Origin: Kribbella amoyensis
Lineage (GTDB): Bacteria; Actinomycetota; Actinomycetes; Propionibacteriales; Kribbellaceae
DNA length: 64,000 bases
Assembly: GCF_007828865.1 (NCBI RefSeq)
Contig: NZ_VIVK01000001.1
Span: 2,604,001-2,668,000 of the forward strand
Direction: 5' to 3'
Below the pieces are notes generated by a model. The model searched no databases. It saw only the letters and a program-made list of their open reading frames with translations, and was not told the DNA's origin. Position numbers and translations under genes: made by a program. Within the stretch, counting starts at the first letter, position 1, and each line of letters opens with the position of its first letter. Below are positions 39,486 through 47,480 of this stretch, piece by piece.

Positions 39486-41255
39486 CTAGTCCCACCAGCG
39501 GGCGGTCCCCCGGAGGTCCCGTTCGACATTGGTGACGCAGTGCAGCTCGCCGCCCGCGGTCCCCACGTGATGCGCGTAGTCCCAGTCCTCGACCCACCGA
39601 GTCCGTACGCCGACTCGTCCGAGCGCCTGCTCGACGGCGTGTTCGTAGACGTCCCGGCCGTTCTTGCGGGGGCCATGCTGCCGAGGGGCCAGGTAAGCCC
39701 CAGTGCCGGTGCTGATCCCGTTGGCAGCGTCTGGGAGGGCCGTGACGGTGAGGTTGTCCCGCGGATATCCCGCGGGGATCTCGAGCTTCTTGAACAGCGC
39801 AGGGACACGGACGATCTGCTGCTCGGTGAGCCCTAGTTGCTTGAGCGCCCTGGCGACACCTGCTGTCGCGATCCGGGTACCGTCGATCAGCTCCGGAAGC
39901 TCGAGTGCCTGCTTGACCGTGAGGCCCGGGTGATCCGTCTTGGCCGGGTCGACGCCTTGGACGAGAAGCTGGTCGCCCGCCACGGTGTGCAGGAGACGCC
40001 AGCCCAGGGCCGGATCAGCCACCACCGCCACCCAGCCCTGCCGGTTGTCGGCCGGTACGAAGTGCAGGAACTCGTCCAGGTGCCCCACCCCCAGCCACGT
40101 CGTGTCCACCATCAACGGGTCCTGGTGACCCTGGGCCTTCAGCATCCGGGTGAACCAGTCGTCCGGACGGAACTTGCCTGCGCCGCCGTAGACGATCCGT
40201 CCGAGCGGGTACTCCGGGGTCGGCGGGATCGTGCCGAAGTTCCCCGTGGAGCTGGCCGAGCCGTAGAACAGGTTGTCCTCGGGAGTATCGATCCGGGCCG
40301 GGTCGAACTCCTGGATCCCGGCGACATCGGGCCCGCGGAGGAGTGTGAACACCGGCCGCGAGGCGTCCCGGAGAGGACGGTCACGGCTGGGCGGCTCCGG
40401 CGGTACCGCGGGGGAGCGGAGATTGACCGTCATCCGGTGTTCGGTCCCACCCGGACCTGGGAGCGACATGTAGGCCGTCTTGTACATGTCACCCAGCCAC
40501 TGGTCGCCACCGGCGGGCCACTCGACGAACGGCTGCCGCAGACCCTCGGCGTCCAGCGCCTTGCGCAGATCCCGCCGGTACTCGGCCTCTCCCGGCAGTG
40601 AGGCACTCTTGTTGCCTGTCGGCCGCGGGGCGCTCTCGAGGCCGGCCGGCGGGGAGGTGTTCGCGACAACCGCTCGCCGCAGCGGCATCAGGTCGTGCTG
40701 GAACAGCACGGGAGCCACCTGGAAGGTCAGCTGGTCCCTGCGGCCGTCGACAGCAAGGGTGAGCGTCACCTGGCCGGACCAGGCCGCAGGGTCACGGACG
40801 ACGTCCCGGGCCTCTACCGCCAGGCGTGCTCCCCGGCTGAGCTCGATCGGGTCGTTGCCGAGCGGTACGAATCGCCCCTCGCGTTGGATGAACACCCGGG
40901 CCTTGTCGGGCCGGTCGGGGAGAAGACGTCCGGTACCGCGAGCAGGGCGGATCTCGAGCGGCGCGAGGTCCCGCAGGTCCCGGGCACCGTTCACCTGGTC
41001 GTCCGCCGCGTCGTTGCAGACGGCAAGCGCCTGATCGGAGAAGCGACCGGTAGACGGTGCCTTCGGGCACCGGGACTGGTCGTCGTCGAGATTGGCGAGC
41101 ATGATCGGCCGACCGGCGCGCTGATCGTCGGCAGCGGTCAGGACGCCGTCCCGGTTGGTGTCTGCCCGGAGCAGATCGGTGGCCGGCTGCACCGGAGGCA
41201 GCGGCGCGGCCAGGAGAAGAGCCACACCGGCTCCTAGGATGCTGAGGTGAGTCAT
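39486..41255 (-). CDS. Secreted protein-arginine deiminase (PAD) family enzyme
   Basis: 589 residues, related to animal PADs that turn protein arginine into citrulline. The N-terminus HLSILGAGVALLLAAPLPPVQP is a signal peptide. Next comes an EF-hand-like calcium motif (ADTNRDGVLTAADD), an Ig-like middle domain, and the catalytic propeller (about 290-589). Key residues are in place: H392 with D394 and E395 (GVGHLDEFLHFVPA) and the nucleophile C573 (GGELHCVTNVER); EYPLGRIVYGG also matches the family. ATG 41255 overlaps the divergent kinase start by 9 bp. First of five minus-strand genes ending with ATP-grasp. Calcium dependence and targets are unknown. Confidence 0.92.
   Translation of the reverse strand: MTHLSILGAGVALLLAAPLPPVQPATDLLRADTNRDGVLTAADDQRAGRPIMLANLDDDQSRCPKAPSTGRFSDQALAVCNDAADDQVNGARDLRDLAPLEIRPARGTGRLLPDRPDKARVFIQREGRFVPLGNDPIELSRGARLAVEARDVVRDPAAWSGQVTLTLAVDGRRDQLTFQVAPVLFQHDLMPLRRAVVANTSPPAGLESAPRPTGNKSASLPGEAEYRRDLRKALDAEGLRQPFVEWPAGGDQWLGDMYKTAYMSLPGPGGTEHRMTVNLRSPAVPPEPPSRDRPLRDASRPVFTLLRGPDVAGIQEFDPARIDTPEDNLFYGSASSTGNFGTIPPTPEYPLGRIVYGGAGKFRPDDWFTRMLKAQGHQDPLMVDTTWLGVGHLDEFLHFVPADNRQGWVAVVADPALGWRLLHTVAGDQLLVQGVDPAKTDHPGLTVKQALELPELIDGTRIATAGVARALKQLGLTEQQIVRVPALFKKLEIPAGYPRDNLTVTALPDAANGISTGTGAYLAPRQHGPRKNGRDVYEHAVEQALGRVGVRTRWVEDWDYAHHVGTAGGELHCVTNVERDLRGTARWWD
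41235..41240 (+). promoter_or_regulatory. -10 box of a leaderless promoter (first sensor kinase)
   Basis: TAGGAT, 6 nt before GTG 41247. It lies inside the 5' coding end of the divergent PAD gene. Confidence 0.5.
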
Positions 41256-42284
41256 GCCGACCAGTCAACGGAAAACGGCCACGCCGGCGCATCGCCCGAG
41301 CAGCAGATTTCCAGCCGTTCCGTCTCCCCCGGACGGCAGAGGTGGCACGACCTGGCCGCGGGTGGGCTCGCGGTGGTTTCCGGAGCCGTCACGGCGATCT
41401 ACCGCGGGCCGGCGGACAACGGGGTGGCCCTGTGGTGGCTCGCCGAACTGGTCGTTTCGCTTGGCCTGTTGTACTGGCTGGTGCGGCGAGGTGCCGGTAC
41501 CGGAGGACTGTTGTTCGCCGTAGCGATCGCCTTGTCGTCGTTGCGAATCACTTTGCAAGTAGTCCCGCCCAGTAGCAGCCGAGGTGCCCTGCTCGGGTGT
41601 CTGATGTGTGCGGGGCTGGCGGCGGCCGTCGGGGGCGCTGGACGGTACCTGCATTTGCTCGACCGGCGCCGGGTCAGGGCGGTCCACGAGGCCAGGCAGG
41701 CCCAGCGGCTTGGCCTGGCCAGGGACCTGCACGACTTCGTCGCGCACGACGTGAGCGGCATCGTCGCCCAGGCGCAGGCCGGCCAGGTGAGCAAGGACCC
41801 TGCGATCGCCCAGGAAGCGCTCCGGCGGATCGAAGCGGCCGGGCTCCGCGCGCTGGCCTCGATGGACCGAACAGTTCACCTCCTCAGCCCCGGCCCGGCG
41901 CGGTACGGCCTGGCCGATCTCCCGGACCTGGTCGAGCAATACGCGAGTGACGTCACCCTCGAGCTTCCGCCGCTGGAACCGCCCCGCGAAGTGGGGGCGG
42001 CCGCCTATCGGATCGTCGCCGAAGCGCTGACCAACATCCGCCGGCACGCTCCGGCCACGACACGGATCACCGTCGCCGTCGGCCAGGCCGCGGACCGCTT
42101 GACCACTGTCGTCACCAACCACACCACCAATGCCACCCCTGTCCGGAGCAGCCGCCGAGGAGGCGGCCTGGGCCTGGTCCGGCTGACCGAACTGGTCGAG
42201 GCGCTCGGCGGTGAGCTGGAAGCCGGCCCGGTACCGGGTGGCTGGCAGGTGTCCGCGACCCTCCCGCTGGGAGCGGCCTCATGA
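41247..42284 (+). CDS. NarL-type sensor histidine kinase
   Basis: 345 residues. About four membrane helices (40-130; LAAGGLAVVSGAVTAIY, VALWWLAELVVSLGLLYWLV, FAVAIALSSLRITLQVV, LLGCLMCAGLAAAVGG) without a large outer loop, then a HisKA_3 dimerisation domain with phospho-acceptor H162 (LARDLHDFVAHDVSGI) and an HATPase_c domain (AYRIVAEALTNIRRHAPA, GGGLGLVRLTELVEALGG). GTG 41247 fits a leaderless promoter. It overlaps the response-regulator gene by ATGA. Divergent from the PAD gene, with overlapping 5' ends, so it may govern the PAD cluster. Confidence 0.92.
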   Translation: MSHADQSTENGHAGASPEQQISSRSVSPGRQRWHDLAAGGLAVVSGAVTAIYRGPADNGVALWWLAELVVSLGLLYWLVRRGAGTGGLLFAVAIALSSLRITLQVVPPSSSRGALLGCLMCAGLAAAVGGAGRYLHLLDRRRVRAVHEARQAQRLGLARDLHDFVAHDVSGIVAQAQAGQVSKDPAIAQEALRRIEAAGLRALASMDRTVHLLSPGPARYGLADLPDLVEQYASDVTLELPPLEPPREVGAAAYRIVAEALTNIRRHAPATTRITVAVGQAADRLTTVVTNHTTNATPVRSSRRGGGLGLVRLTELVEALGGELEAGPVPGGWQVSATLPLGAAS

Positions 42285-42922
42285 CCGTGCGGGTGTTGCT
42301 CGCCGACGACCAGGCTGATGTGCGCGGCGGGTTCCGGATCATCCTCGACGCCCAGCCGGACCTCGAGGTGGTCGGCGAGGCGGCGGACGGCGAGGAGGCG
42401 GTCCGCCTGGCTGAGGAACTCCGCCCGGACGTGGTGGTGGCCGACATCCGGATGCCGAAACTGGACGGTCTGGAGCTGACCCGGCTGCTCGCCGGACCGG
42501 CGGTCGCCGACCCGGTACCGGTCCTGGTGGTGACCACCTTCGACCTGGACGAGTACGTCTTCGCCGCCCTGCGCAACGGCGCATGCGGATTCCTGCTCAA
42601 GCGCTCCGGACCGGCCCTGCTGGTCGAAGGGGTCCGCGCGGCGGTCGCCGGTGACGCGATGATCAGCCCGGCCGTCACGACCCGGCTGCTGCGCGAACTC
42701 ACCCCGCGGACCACCCGCACCGCGCACCTGACCGACCGGGAGGAGGAGGTGATCCGCCTGGTCGCCCTCGGCCGGACCAACGCCGAGATCGCCGCCGAGC
42801 TCGTGATCAGTCCAGGGACGGCCAAGACCCACGTGGCCAATCTGCACACCAAGCTGGACGCCCGGAACCGGGTCGAGCTGGCCGCGTGGGCCTGGGAGAC
42901 CGGCCGGATGCGAGAACGCTGA
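42281..42922 (+). CDS. NarL/FixJ-type response regulator
   Basis: 213 residues: receiver domain with acidic pocket (LLADDQ) and phospho-acceptor D55 (VVVADIRMPKLDG), T/S and K switch residues (VVTTFD, FLLKRSG), and a LuxR-type helix-turn-helix (LTDREEEVIRLVALGRTNAEIAAELVISPGTAKTHVANLHTKL). Its start overlaps the kinase stop (ATGA). Cognate pair with the kinase upstream; target genes unknown. Confidence 0.95.
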   Translation: MTVRVLLADDQADVRGGFRIILDAQPDLEVVGEAADGEEAVRLAEELRPDVVVADIRMPKLDGLELTRLLAGPAVADPVPVLVVTTFDLDEYVFAALRNGACGFLLKRSGPALLVEGVRAAVAGDAMISPAVTTRLLRELTPRTTRTAHLTDREEEVIRLVALGRTNAEIAAELVISPGTAKTHVANLHTKLDARNRVELAAWAWETGRMRER

Positions 42923-42945
42923 CTGCGGCTGGCAGGTTTGCCGTC

Positions 42946-42951
42946 TAGGCT
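42946..42951 (+). promoter_or_regulatory. -10 box of a leaderless promoter (YjbR-like gene)
   Basis: TAGGCT, 6 nt before ATG 42958. Confidence 0.5.
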
Positions 42952-42957
42952 CGGACC

Positions 42958-43338
42958 ATGGTCGATCTGGCGGACATCCGGGCGGCGACCGAGGGCCTGC
43001 CGCGCAGCTACGAGGTGCTGGTCCGGGACCGGATCAAGTACCGGGTCGGCCAGATCGTCTATCTCGCGGTCGCCGCGGACGAGTTGTCGATGGGCATCGG
43101 GTTCCCCAAGGAGGAGCGGGACGCCGCCATCGCCGCCGAGCCGGACAAGTTCTTCCGCCCGCGGCCCTCCGACGAGCGGTTCCGCTGGATCCAGGTCCAC
43201 CTGGACGCCCTCGACCCCACGGAACTGCGCGAGCTGGTCCTGGACGCCTGGCAGATGTGCGTACCGAAGAAGGTCGCCGCCGAGTACTTCGCGACCCGCG
43301 GCCCGGTCGGTGACCCGGAGGACCGGAGCAAGCGATGA
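42958..43338 (+). CDS. MmcQ/YjbR-family protein
   Basis: 126 residues of the YjbR/MmcQ-like family (DNA-binding-like CyaY fold): YEVLVRDRIKYRVGQIVYLAVAADELSMGIGFPKEERDAAIAAEPDKFF, then RWIQVHLDALDPTELRELVLDAWQMCVPKKVA. Widespread in actinomycetes, function unknown. ATG 42958 fits a leaderless promoter. 11 nt before the small membrane protein. Confidence 0.85.
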   Translation: MVDLADIRAATEGLPRSYEVLVRDRIKYRVGQIVYLAVAADELSMGIGFPKEERDAAIAAEPDKFFRPRPSDERFRWIQVHLDALDPTELRELVLDAWQMCVPKKVAAEYFATRGPVGDPEDRSKR

Positions 43339-43348
43339 GGTGATCGGG

Positions 43349-43582
43349 ATGCCGTGGGGCGAGCATTATTTCGAGGAGCACGGTGCGGCGCCGGCGCAGA
43401 GCGCGTTGCGGCTGCGGCTGGTCCTCGCCCTGATCGGGGTCGCGATGTTCGTCGCCATCGCCGTGGTGCTTGCCCGGCACAACGTTCCGGCCGGGTACGT
43501 CGTGGCGCCGTTGCTGCTGGCCCTGGTCGGGGCGGTCGACGTTGTCGTGGTGACGATCCGCCTGCACCGCGGCCGGCACTGA
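43349..43582 (+). CDS. Small two-helix membrane protein
   Basis: 77 residues. A hydrophilic N-terminus (MPWGEHYFEEHGAAPAQSALR) precedes two helices (LVLALIGVAMFVAIAVVLA; VVAPLLLALVGAVDVVVVTI) and a basic tail (RLHRGRH). No family recognised. ATG 43349 has a GAGGTGATCGGG purine stretch upstream; a GTG at 43340 is possible. Followed directly by short tandem repeats. Confidence 0.65.
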   Translation: MPWGEHYFEEHGAAPAQSALRLRLVLALIGVAMFVAIAVVLARHNVPAGYVVAPLLLALVGAVDVVVVTIRLHRGRH

Positions 43583-43657
43583 CCACCCGGCGCTGACCAC
43601 CCGGCGCTGACCACCCGGCGCTGACCACCCGGCTCCGACGTCCGGCGCTGACCGTCC
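43575..43657 (+). repeat. 14-bp tandem repeats
   Basis: Four units of GGCGCTGACCACCC (43575-43630, first with one change) and two degenerate units to 43657, starting inside the last codons of the 77-residue gene. Confidence 0.85.
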
Positions 43658-43781
43658 GTCGCCGGGCAGGTGCCCACGGCAACTACTACCGGGGGATGAC
43701 CCGAAGTCCGTCCGAAAGTTGACGCCTCGACCATTCCGTCGGCCGATGTCCGGCCGGGTTCCGGGCGGCACCCTGGTGGGT

Positions 43782-43895
43782 ATGACGGGAGACTTTCTGC
43801 CCCGGCGCCGGCAAGCGTCGATCCGGGCCCAGCTGCTGACGCTTGTCGTCGTCCTCGCCGCCGCCGCGGCCGTCGTGGTCTACCTCGTGCGGTGA
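43782..43895 (+). CDS. 37-residue single-span membrane peptide (candidate)
   Basis: ATG 43782 with GGTGGG upstream encodes a basic N-terminus (MTGDFLPRRRQASIRAQ) and one hydrophobic helix (LLTLVVVLAAAAAVVVYLV), ending VR. Charge pattern and codon use look real. It is convergent with the response regulator that ends 4 nt away. Unknown function; could be a regulator or subunit of a membrane complex, or a chance frame. Confidence 0.5.
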   Translation: MTGDFLPRRRQASIRAQLLTLVVVLAAAAAVVVYLVR

Positions 43896-43899
43896 TCGC

Positions 43900-44649
43900 T
43901 CACGAGTCCCAGCGAACCTCGGCCTCGCCGGGCCGGACCACGCCCGCCTCGTAGGCGACCACGACGGCCTGGACCCGGCTGGACAGGCCGAGCTTCGACA
44001 GCACGCTGCTCACGTGGGTCTTCACGGTCGTCTCGCTGACGAAGAGCTTCGCGGCCAGGTCCCGGTTCGACAGACCACGCGCCATCCAGACGAGTACGTC
44101 GCGTTCCCGGTCGCTCAGTTGCGCCAGCAGCCCGGCCCAGCGACCGCCCGCGACGGCCGAAGCCGGCGCCGGTTGACCCGTGACCGGGTTGCCGACCTGG
44201 CGTTCGAGCTCGACGCACCGCTCCAGCAGGACGCGGGTCGACGCCGGGTCGACCAGCGAGTCACCCCGGTACACCGCGCGGACCGCCGAGACGAGCAGGT
44301 CCGGGTCGGTGTCCTTCAGCAGGAACCCGGACGCGCCCGCACGGACCGCGCTCAGCACGTACGCCTCGTCGTCGAACGTGGTCAGCACCAGGACCGCCGG
44401 CCGCTGCCGCCCGGTCTCGCGGTTGGCCTGGGTGATCCGCTCGGTCGCGACCAGCCCGTCCATCACCGGCATCCGGATGTCCATCAGCACGACGTCCGGG
44501 TCGTACTGCTCGATCAGCCGCAGCGCCTCCTCGCCGTCACCGGCCTGTGCGACCGTGGTCAGGTCCGGCTCGTGGTCGAGGATCATCGCCAGGCCCATCC
44601 GGATCACGCCCTGGTCGTCGGCGACCAGGATCCGGATCTGCTCGGTCAC
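43900..44649 (-). CDS. NarL/FixJ-type response regulator (second system)
   Basis: 249 residues: receiver with D57 (VVLMDIRMPVMDG), switch residues in VLTTFDDE and FLLKDTDP, an interdomain linker longer than usual (about 150-185, GQPAPASAVAGG), and a LuxR helix-turn-helix (LSDRERDVLVWMARGLSNRDLAAKLFVSETTVKTHVSSVLSKLGLSSR). GTG 44649 overlaps the kinase stop as GTGA, and is preferred over ATG 44667 or 44682. Cognate to the kinase just upstream. Confidence 0.93.
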   Translation of the reverse strand: MTEQIRILVADDQGVIRMGLAMILDHEPDLTTVAQAGDGEEALRLIEQYDPDVVLMDIRMPVMDGLVATERITQANRETGRQRPAVLVLTTFDDEAYVLSAVRAGASGFLLKDTDPDLLVSAVRAVYRGDSLVDPASTRVLLERCVELERQVGNPVTGQPAPASAVAGGRWAGLLAQLSDRERDVLVWMARGLSNRDLAAKLFVSETTVKTHVSSVLSKLGLSSRVQAVVVAYEAGVVRPGEAEVRWDS

Positions 44650-45983
44650 TTCTGCGGCGGCAACCATGCCTGCACTCTCCATCCACCCAGGGGTCCGGCC
44701 GCGACGGCGAGGGTGCCGCCGCAGGCCATGGCTCGTTCGCGCATCCCGATCAGCCCGTTGCCGCGGCCGCTCTCGCTCCGCCGGGCCGATTCCAGCACGT
44801 TCACCGGCGGTGGTCCGCCGGCACCGTTGTCGTCGATCGTCAGCAGTTCGCCCTGCGGCCCGCTCTGCCAGCTGACGGCGGCCGCGGTCGCCTTCGCGTG
44901 CACCATCACGTTGGTGAGCGCCTCCTGGATGATCCGGACCGCGGTCAGGTCGATCGCGGAGGTCAGTTCCCGGCTCCGGGTCGGCAGCTCCATGCTGACG
45001 TCGACGCCGACCGCCTTCAGCCGCTCGCCCATCCGGGCCACCGCGGCCAGGTCCGGGACCGGGGCGGTCTCGGCGCCGGGCTCGGCCGAGGTCGCCGTGT
45101 TCAGCACCCGGACGGTCTCCCGCATCGCCGTCAGCGCTTCCTTGCCGCTGGCAATGATCCAGCGGACCGCCTCGCGCAGCGCGGCCGGGTTCTGGTCGGC
45201 GACCCGGTCGGCCGCCTGGGCCCGGATCACCACGGCGCTCATGTGGTGCGAGACCACGTCGTGCAGATCCCGGGCGATCCTGGTCCGCTCGGCGGCGGCG
45301 ACCCGCTCGGCCTCGACCGCGCGGAGCCGGATCAGCTCGGCGTTGCGGGCCTCCAGGACCAGCAGGCTCTTGCGGCGCCGCAACGCGTTCGCGCCGAGCA
45401 GCACCATGCCGGCGATCAACGCCTCCGCGAACACGAACAGTGATACGTCCACGTAGGTGTACAGCGAGGACAGGTCGCGCGGCAGCGAGCGGTACCGGAC
45501 GCTGGTGATCCCGCTCACCTGGCTGAGCACGATCGCCACCACCGCCGGCAGGCCGACCATCATCCCGGCCAGGCTGCCCATCGTCCAGAACAGGCTGGTC
45601 ACCCGGCGCACCCCGCTTGCGGCCGCGATGTACCCGACCACCAGCAGCGGGACGAGGTGGATCTCCGACTGCAGCGCGGCGTCGCTGATCCGCGGCTGCC
45701 CGAAGACCCGGAAGCCGAGCTGCTCAGCCAGCCCGGTACCGGCCGCGGCGTACACGAACGGGTAGAGCACCGAGACGAAGACGAGCGTGCTGCGCGGCAG
45801 GGTCCGGCCGCAGGCGACCGTGATCACCAGGAACACGCCGGTCACGACCGAGACGCTGGGGTTGGCCGGCCGCAGGTCGCTGGAGCTGATCAGGCTGAGC
45901 GCGGCGTACCAGCCGGCACCGATGATCGCCGCGAGCAGCAGATCCTGCTGCAGCGTCGGCAACCGGCGCCAGAAGGTCCACAC
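44646..45983 (-). CDS. NarL-type sensor histidine kinase (second system)
   Basis: 445 residues with about six to seven membrane helices (about 15-205), a short coiled coil (RRRKSLLVLEARNAELIRLRAVEAERVAAAERTRIARDL), HisKA_3 phospho-acceptor H241 (ARDLHDVVSHHMSAVV) and HATPase_c (AVRIIQEALTNVMVHAKA, GRGNGLIGMRERAMACGG). GTG 45983 is chosen because TACGCT ends 7 nt before it; a TTG at 46046 without a ribosome site is the alternative. The multi-span N-terminus suggests sensing within the membrane, as in systems responding to cell-wall stress. Linked to the response regulator by GTGA. Confidence 0.92.
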   Translation of the reverse strand: MWTFWRRLPTLQQDLLLAAIIGAGWYAALSLISSSDLRPANPSVSVVTGVFLVITVACGRTLPRSTLVFVSVLYPFVYAAAGTGLAEQLGFRVFGQPRISDAALQSEIHLVPLLVVGYIAAASGVRRVTSLFWTMGSLAGMMVGLPAVVAIVLSQVSGITSVRYRSLPRDLSSLYTYVDVSLFVFAEALIAGMVLLGANALRRRKSLLVLEARNAELIRLRAVEAERVAAAERTRIARDLHDVVSHHMSAVVIRAQAADRVADQNPAALREAVRWIIASGKEALTAMRETVRVLNTATSAEPGAETAPVPDLAAVARMGERLKAVGVDVSMELPTRSRELTSAIDLTAVRIIQEALTNVMVHAKATAAAVSWQSGPQGELLTIDDNGAGGPPPVNVLESARRSESGRGNGLIGMRERAMACGGTLAVAAGPLGGWRVQAWLPPQK

Positions 45984-45990
45984 CTTGCTC

Positions 45991-45996
45991 AGCGTA
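45991..45996 (-). promoter_or_regulatory. -10 box of a leaderless promoter (second sensor kinase)
   Basis: TACGCT, 7 nt before GTG 45983. Confidence 0.45.
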
Positions 45997-46158
45997 ACGA
46001 GGATCGGCAAGCACCGGTTCAGCCGCCGGAACGGGCCCGGCTCCAACTTTCGGAGGAGGAAACGCGTCCGACCCCCTACCCAGGGTCCACCTCACGTCGT
46101 CGAGGACGGTCCCTGGGACGGATGCGACACACCCGGCTGACTTGGAAGGCTGTTCCCC

Positions 46159-46860
46159 ATGACCAACGACTCACCGCGGCGCACCTTCTCGGTGCGGGCC
46201 CAGGTGCTGTCCGTGACGGGTGTCGCCGTGCTGCTGTCCGCGCTGGTCTGGCACGCCGAGCTGGCCGACTTCGCCGGTATCGGCTCGGGCGCGGATAAGC
46301 AACCGGTGGTCAGCGGCTCGGGCCCGGGCGGGACGACCCCGCCGCCGGTCGACGCCAGCACCCCGGCCGGTACGCCCAGCCGGACGCCGTCGCGGACGCC
46401 GACCCGGACCCCGAGCCGGCAGCCGGCCACGCCCAAGCCGAAGAAGCAGGCCACCACCCCGTCGTACGACGAGTCCTCGACCGAGGGGATGTCGCCGAAG
46501 CTGCGGACCCGGTTGCTGAAGGCGATCGGCGCGGCCAGGAAGGACGGTGTGACGATCACGATCACGTCGGGCCGGCGCAGTTCCGCCAAGCAGGCCAAGC
46601 TGTTCGCCGAGGCGGTCGAGAAGTACGGGTCCTTCAAGGCGGCGTCCCGCTGGGTGCTGCCGCCGGAGTACTCCGCGCACGTCCAGGGCAAGGCGGTCGA
46701 CATCGGTCCGCGGGCGGGGATGACCTGGCTGGACGAGAACGGCTACCGGTTCGGCCTGTGCCGCCGCTACGACAACGAGCCGTGGCACTTCGAGGCGCTC
46801 ACCACGCCGGGCCGCGCCTGCCCGCCGCGCGAACCGCACGCCGTCGCCAAGCACGATTGA
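46159..46860 (+). CDS. VanY-type D-alanyl-D-alanine carboxypeptidase
   Basis: 233 residues. One N-terminal membrane span (VRAQVLSVTGVAVLLSALVW), a Thr/Pro/Ser/Arg linker (about 50-95, TPSRTPSRTPTRTPSRQ), then a VanY peptidase domain (about 105-225) with the zinc ligands in YSAHVQGKAVDIGP (His and Asp) and EPWHFE (His). It would trim D-Ala from cell-wall stem peptides outside the membrane. ATG 46159 follows GGAAGG. Divergent from the two-component system, which may sense the same envelope state. A 10-bp hairpin (CCCAGGGTCC and complement) lies in the gap upstream. Confidence 0.9.
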   Translation: MTNDSPRRTFSVRAQVLSVTGVAVLLSALVWHAELADFAGIGSGADKQPVVSGSGPGGTTPPPVDASTPAGTPSRTPSRTPTRTPSRQPATPKPKKQATTPSYDESSTEGMSPKLRTRLLKAIGAARKDGVTITITSGRRSSAKQAKLFAEAVEKYGSFKAASRWVLPPEYSAHVQGKAVDIGPRAGMTWLDENGYRFGLCRRYDNEPWHFEALTTPGRACPPREPHAVAKHD

Positions 46861-46875
46861 TCAGGGGAGACAGTT

Positions 46876-47280
46876 ATGTATACGACCACGGCCCACCCAC
46901 TGACCCAGCCGCTCGCCCGGCCGCCGCTGCGCCGGCGCCGCGACCGCAACGCCGTCCCCGCCCTGTGGCGACAGGTGGTGCGAAGCGGCGCGAAGGAGGA
47001 CGATCGAACCGTGCAGCGGGAACCGGACCGGTCGGCGTTCTCCCAGCTGGAGATCTACGACGCCGTACTCCGCGCCTTCGAGCGTCGCGCCGAGGTGCTG
47101 GACACGATCGCGGCCGCCTCCGACCGGGACGCCGCGGTCGGCCGCGTCCGCGACCTGCTCGCCGTCTCCCCGGCCCAGGCCGGCGCCGTCGTCGACCTGC
47201 CGCTGCACCGCTTCACCACCGGTACCCGGGACCGAGTGGCCCGCCGCGCCGACGAGCTGCGGCAGGCGCTCACCCGCTGA
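46876..47280 (+). CDS. Stand-alone DNA-gyrase-A-like helical domain protein
   Basis: 134 residues. After a Pro/Arg-rich N-terminus (about 1-45), the remainder reads like the coiled-coil/exit-gate part of GyrA: LEIYDAVLRAFERRAEVLDTIAAASDRDAAVGRVRDLLAVSPAQAGAVVDLPLHRFTTGTRDRVARRADELR corresponds to the GyrA stretch ending in AQAILDMQLRRL. It lacks the catalytic tyrosine domain, so it cannot break DNA. It may pair with gyrase or be a domesticated fragment. ATG 46876 has GGGGAG upstream, 15 nt after the VanY gene. Confidence 0.7.
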   Translation: MYTTTAHPLTQPLARPPLRRRRDRNAVPALWRQVVRSGAKEDDRTVQREPDRSAFSQLEIYDAVLRAFERRAEVLDTIAAASDRDAAVGRVRDLLAVSPAQAGAVVDLPLHRFTTGTRDRVARRADELRQALTR

Positions 47281-47480
47281 CTTCCAGGTGACCGATCGAC
47301 CAGAGAGGAGGAACTGCCACCGGCTCGGCCGGCTTGGCGTGGGACAGGGTTGAGGGGCCCCTCCCAGCCGGGCCGGCCGCCGTCGTTCCCGGTGCTCGGG
47401 TCCGGTGGTCCGCGGCGGTGGCCGGAGGCGACGACGCGCGGGGAGGTGAACCGGTTGAGCCGGGCGGGGAGGATGGAAGG

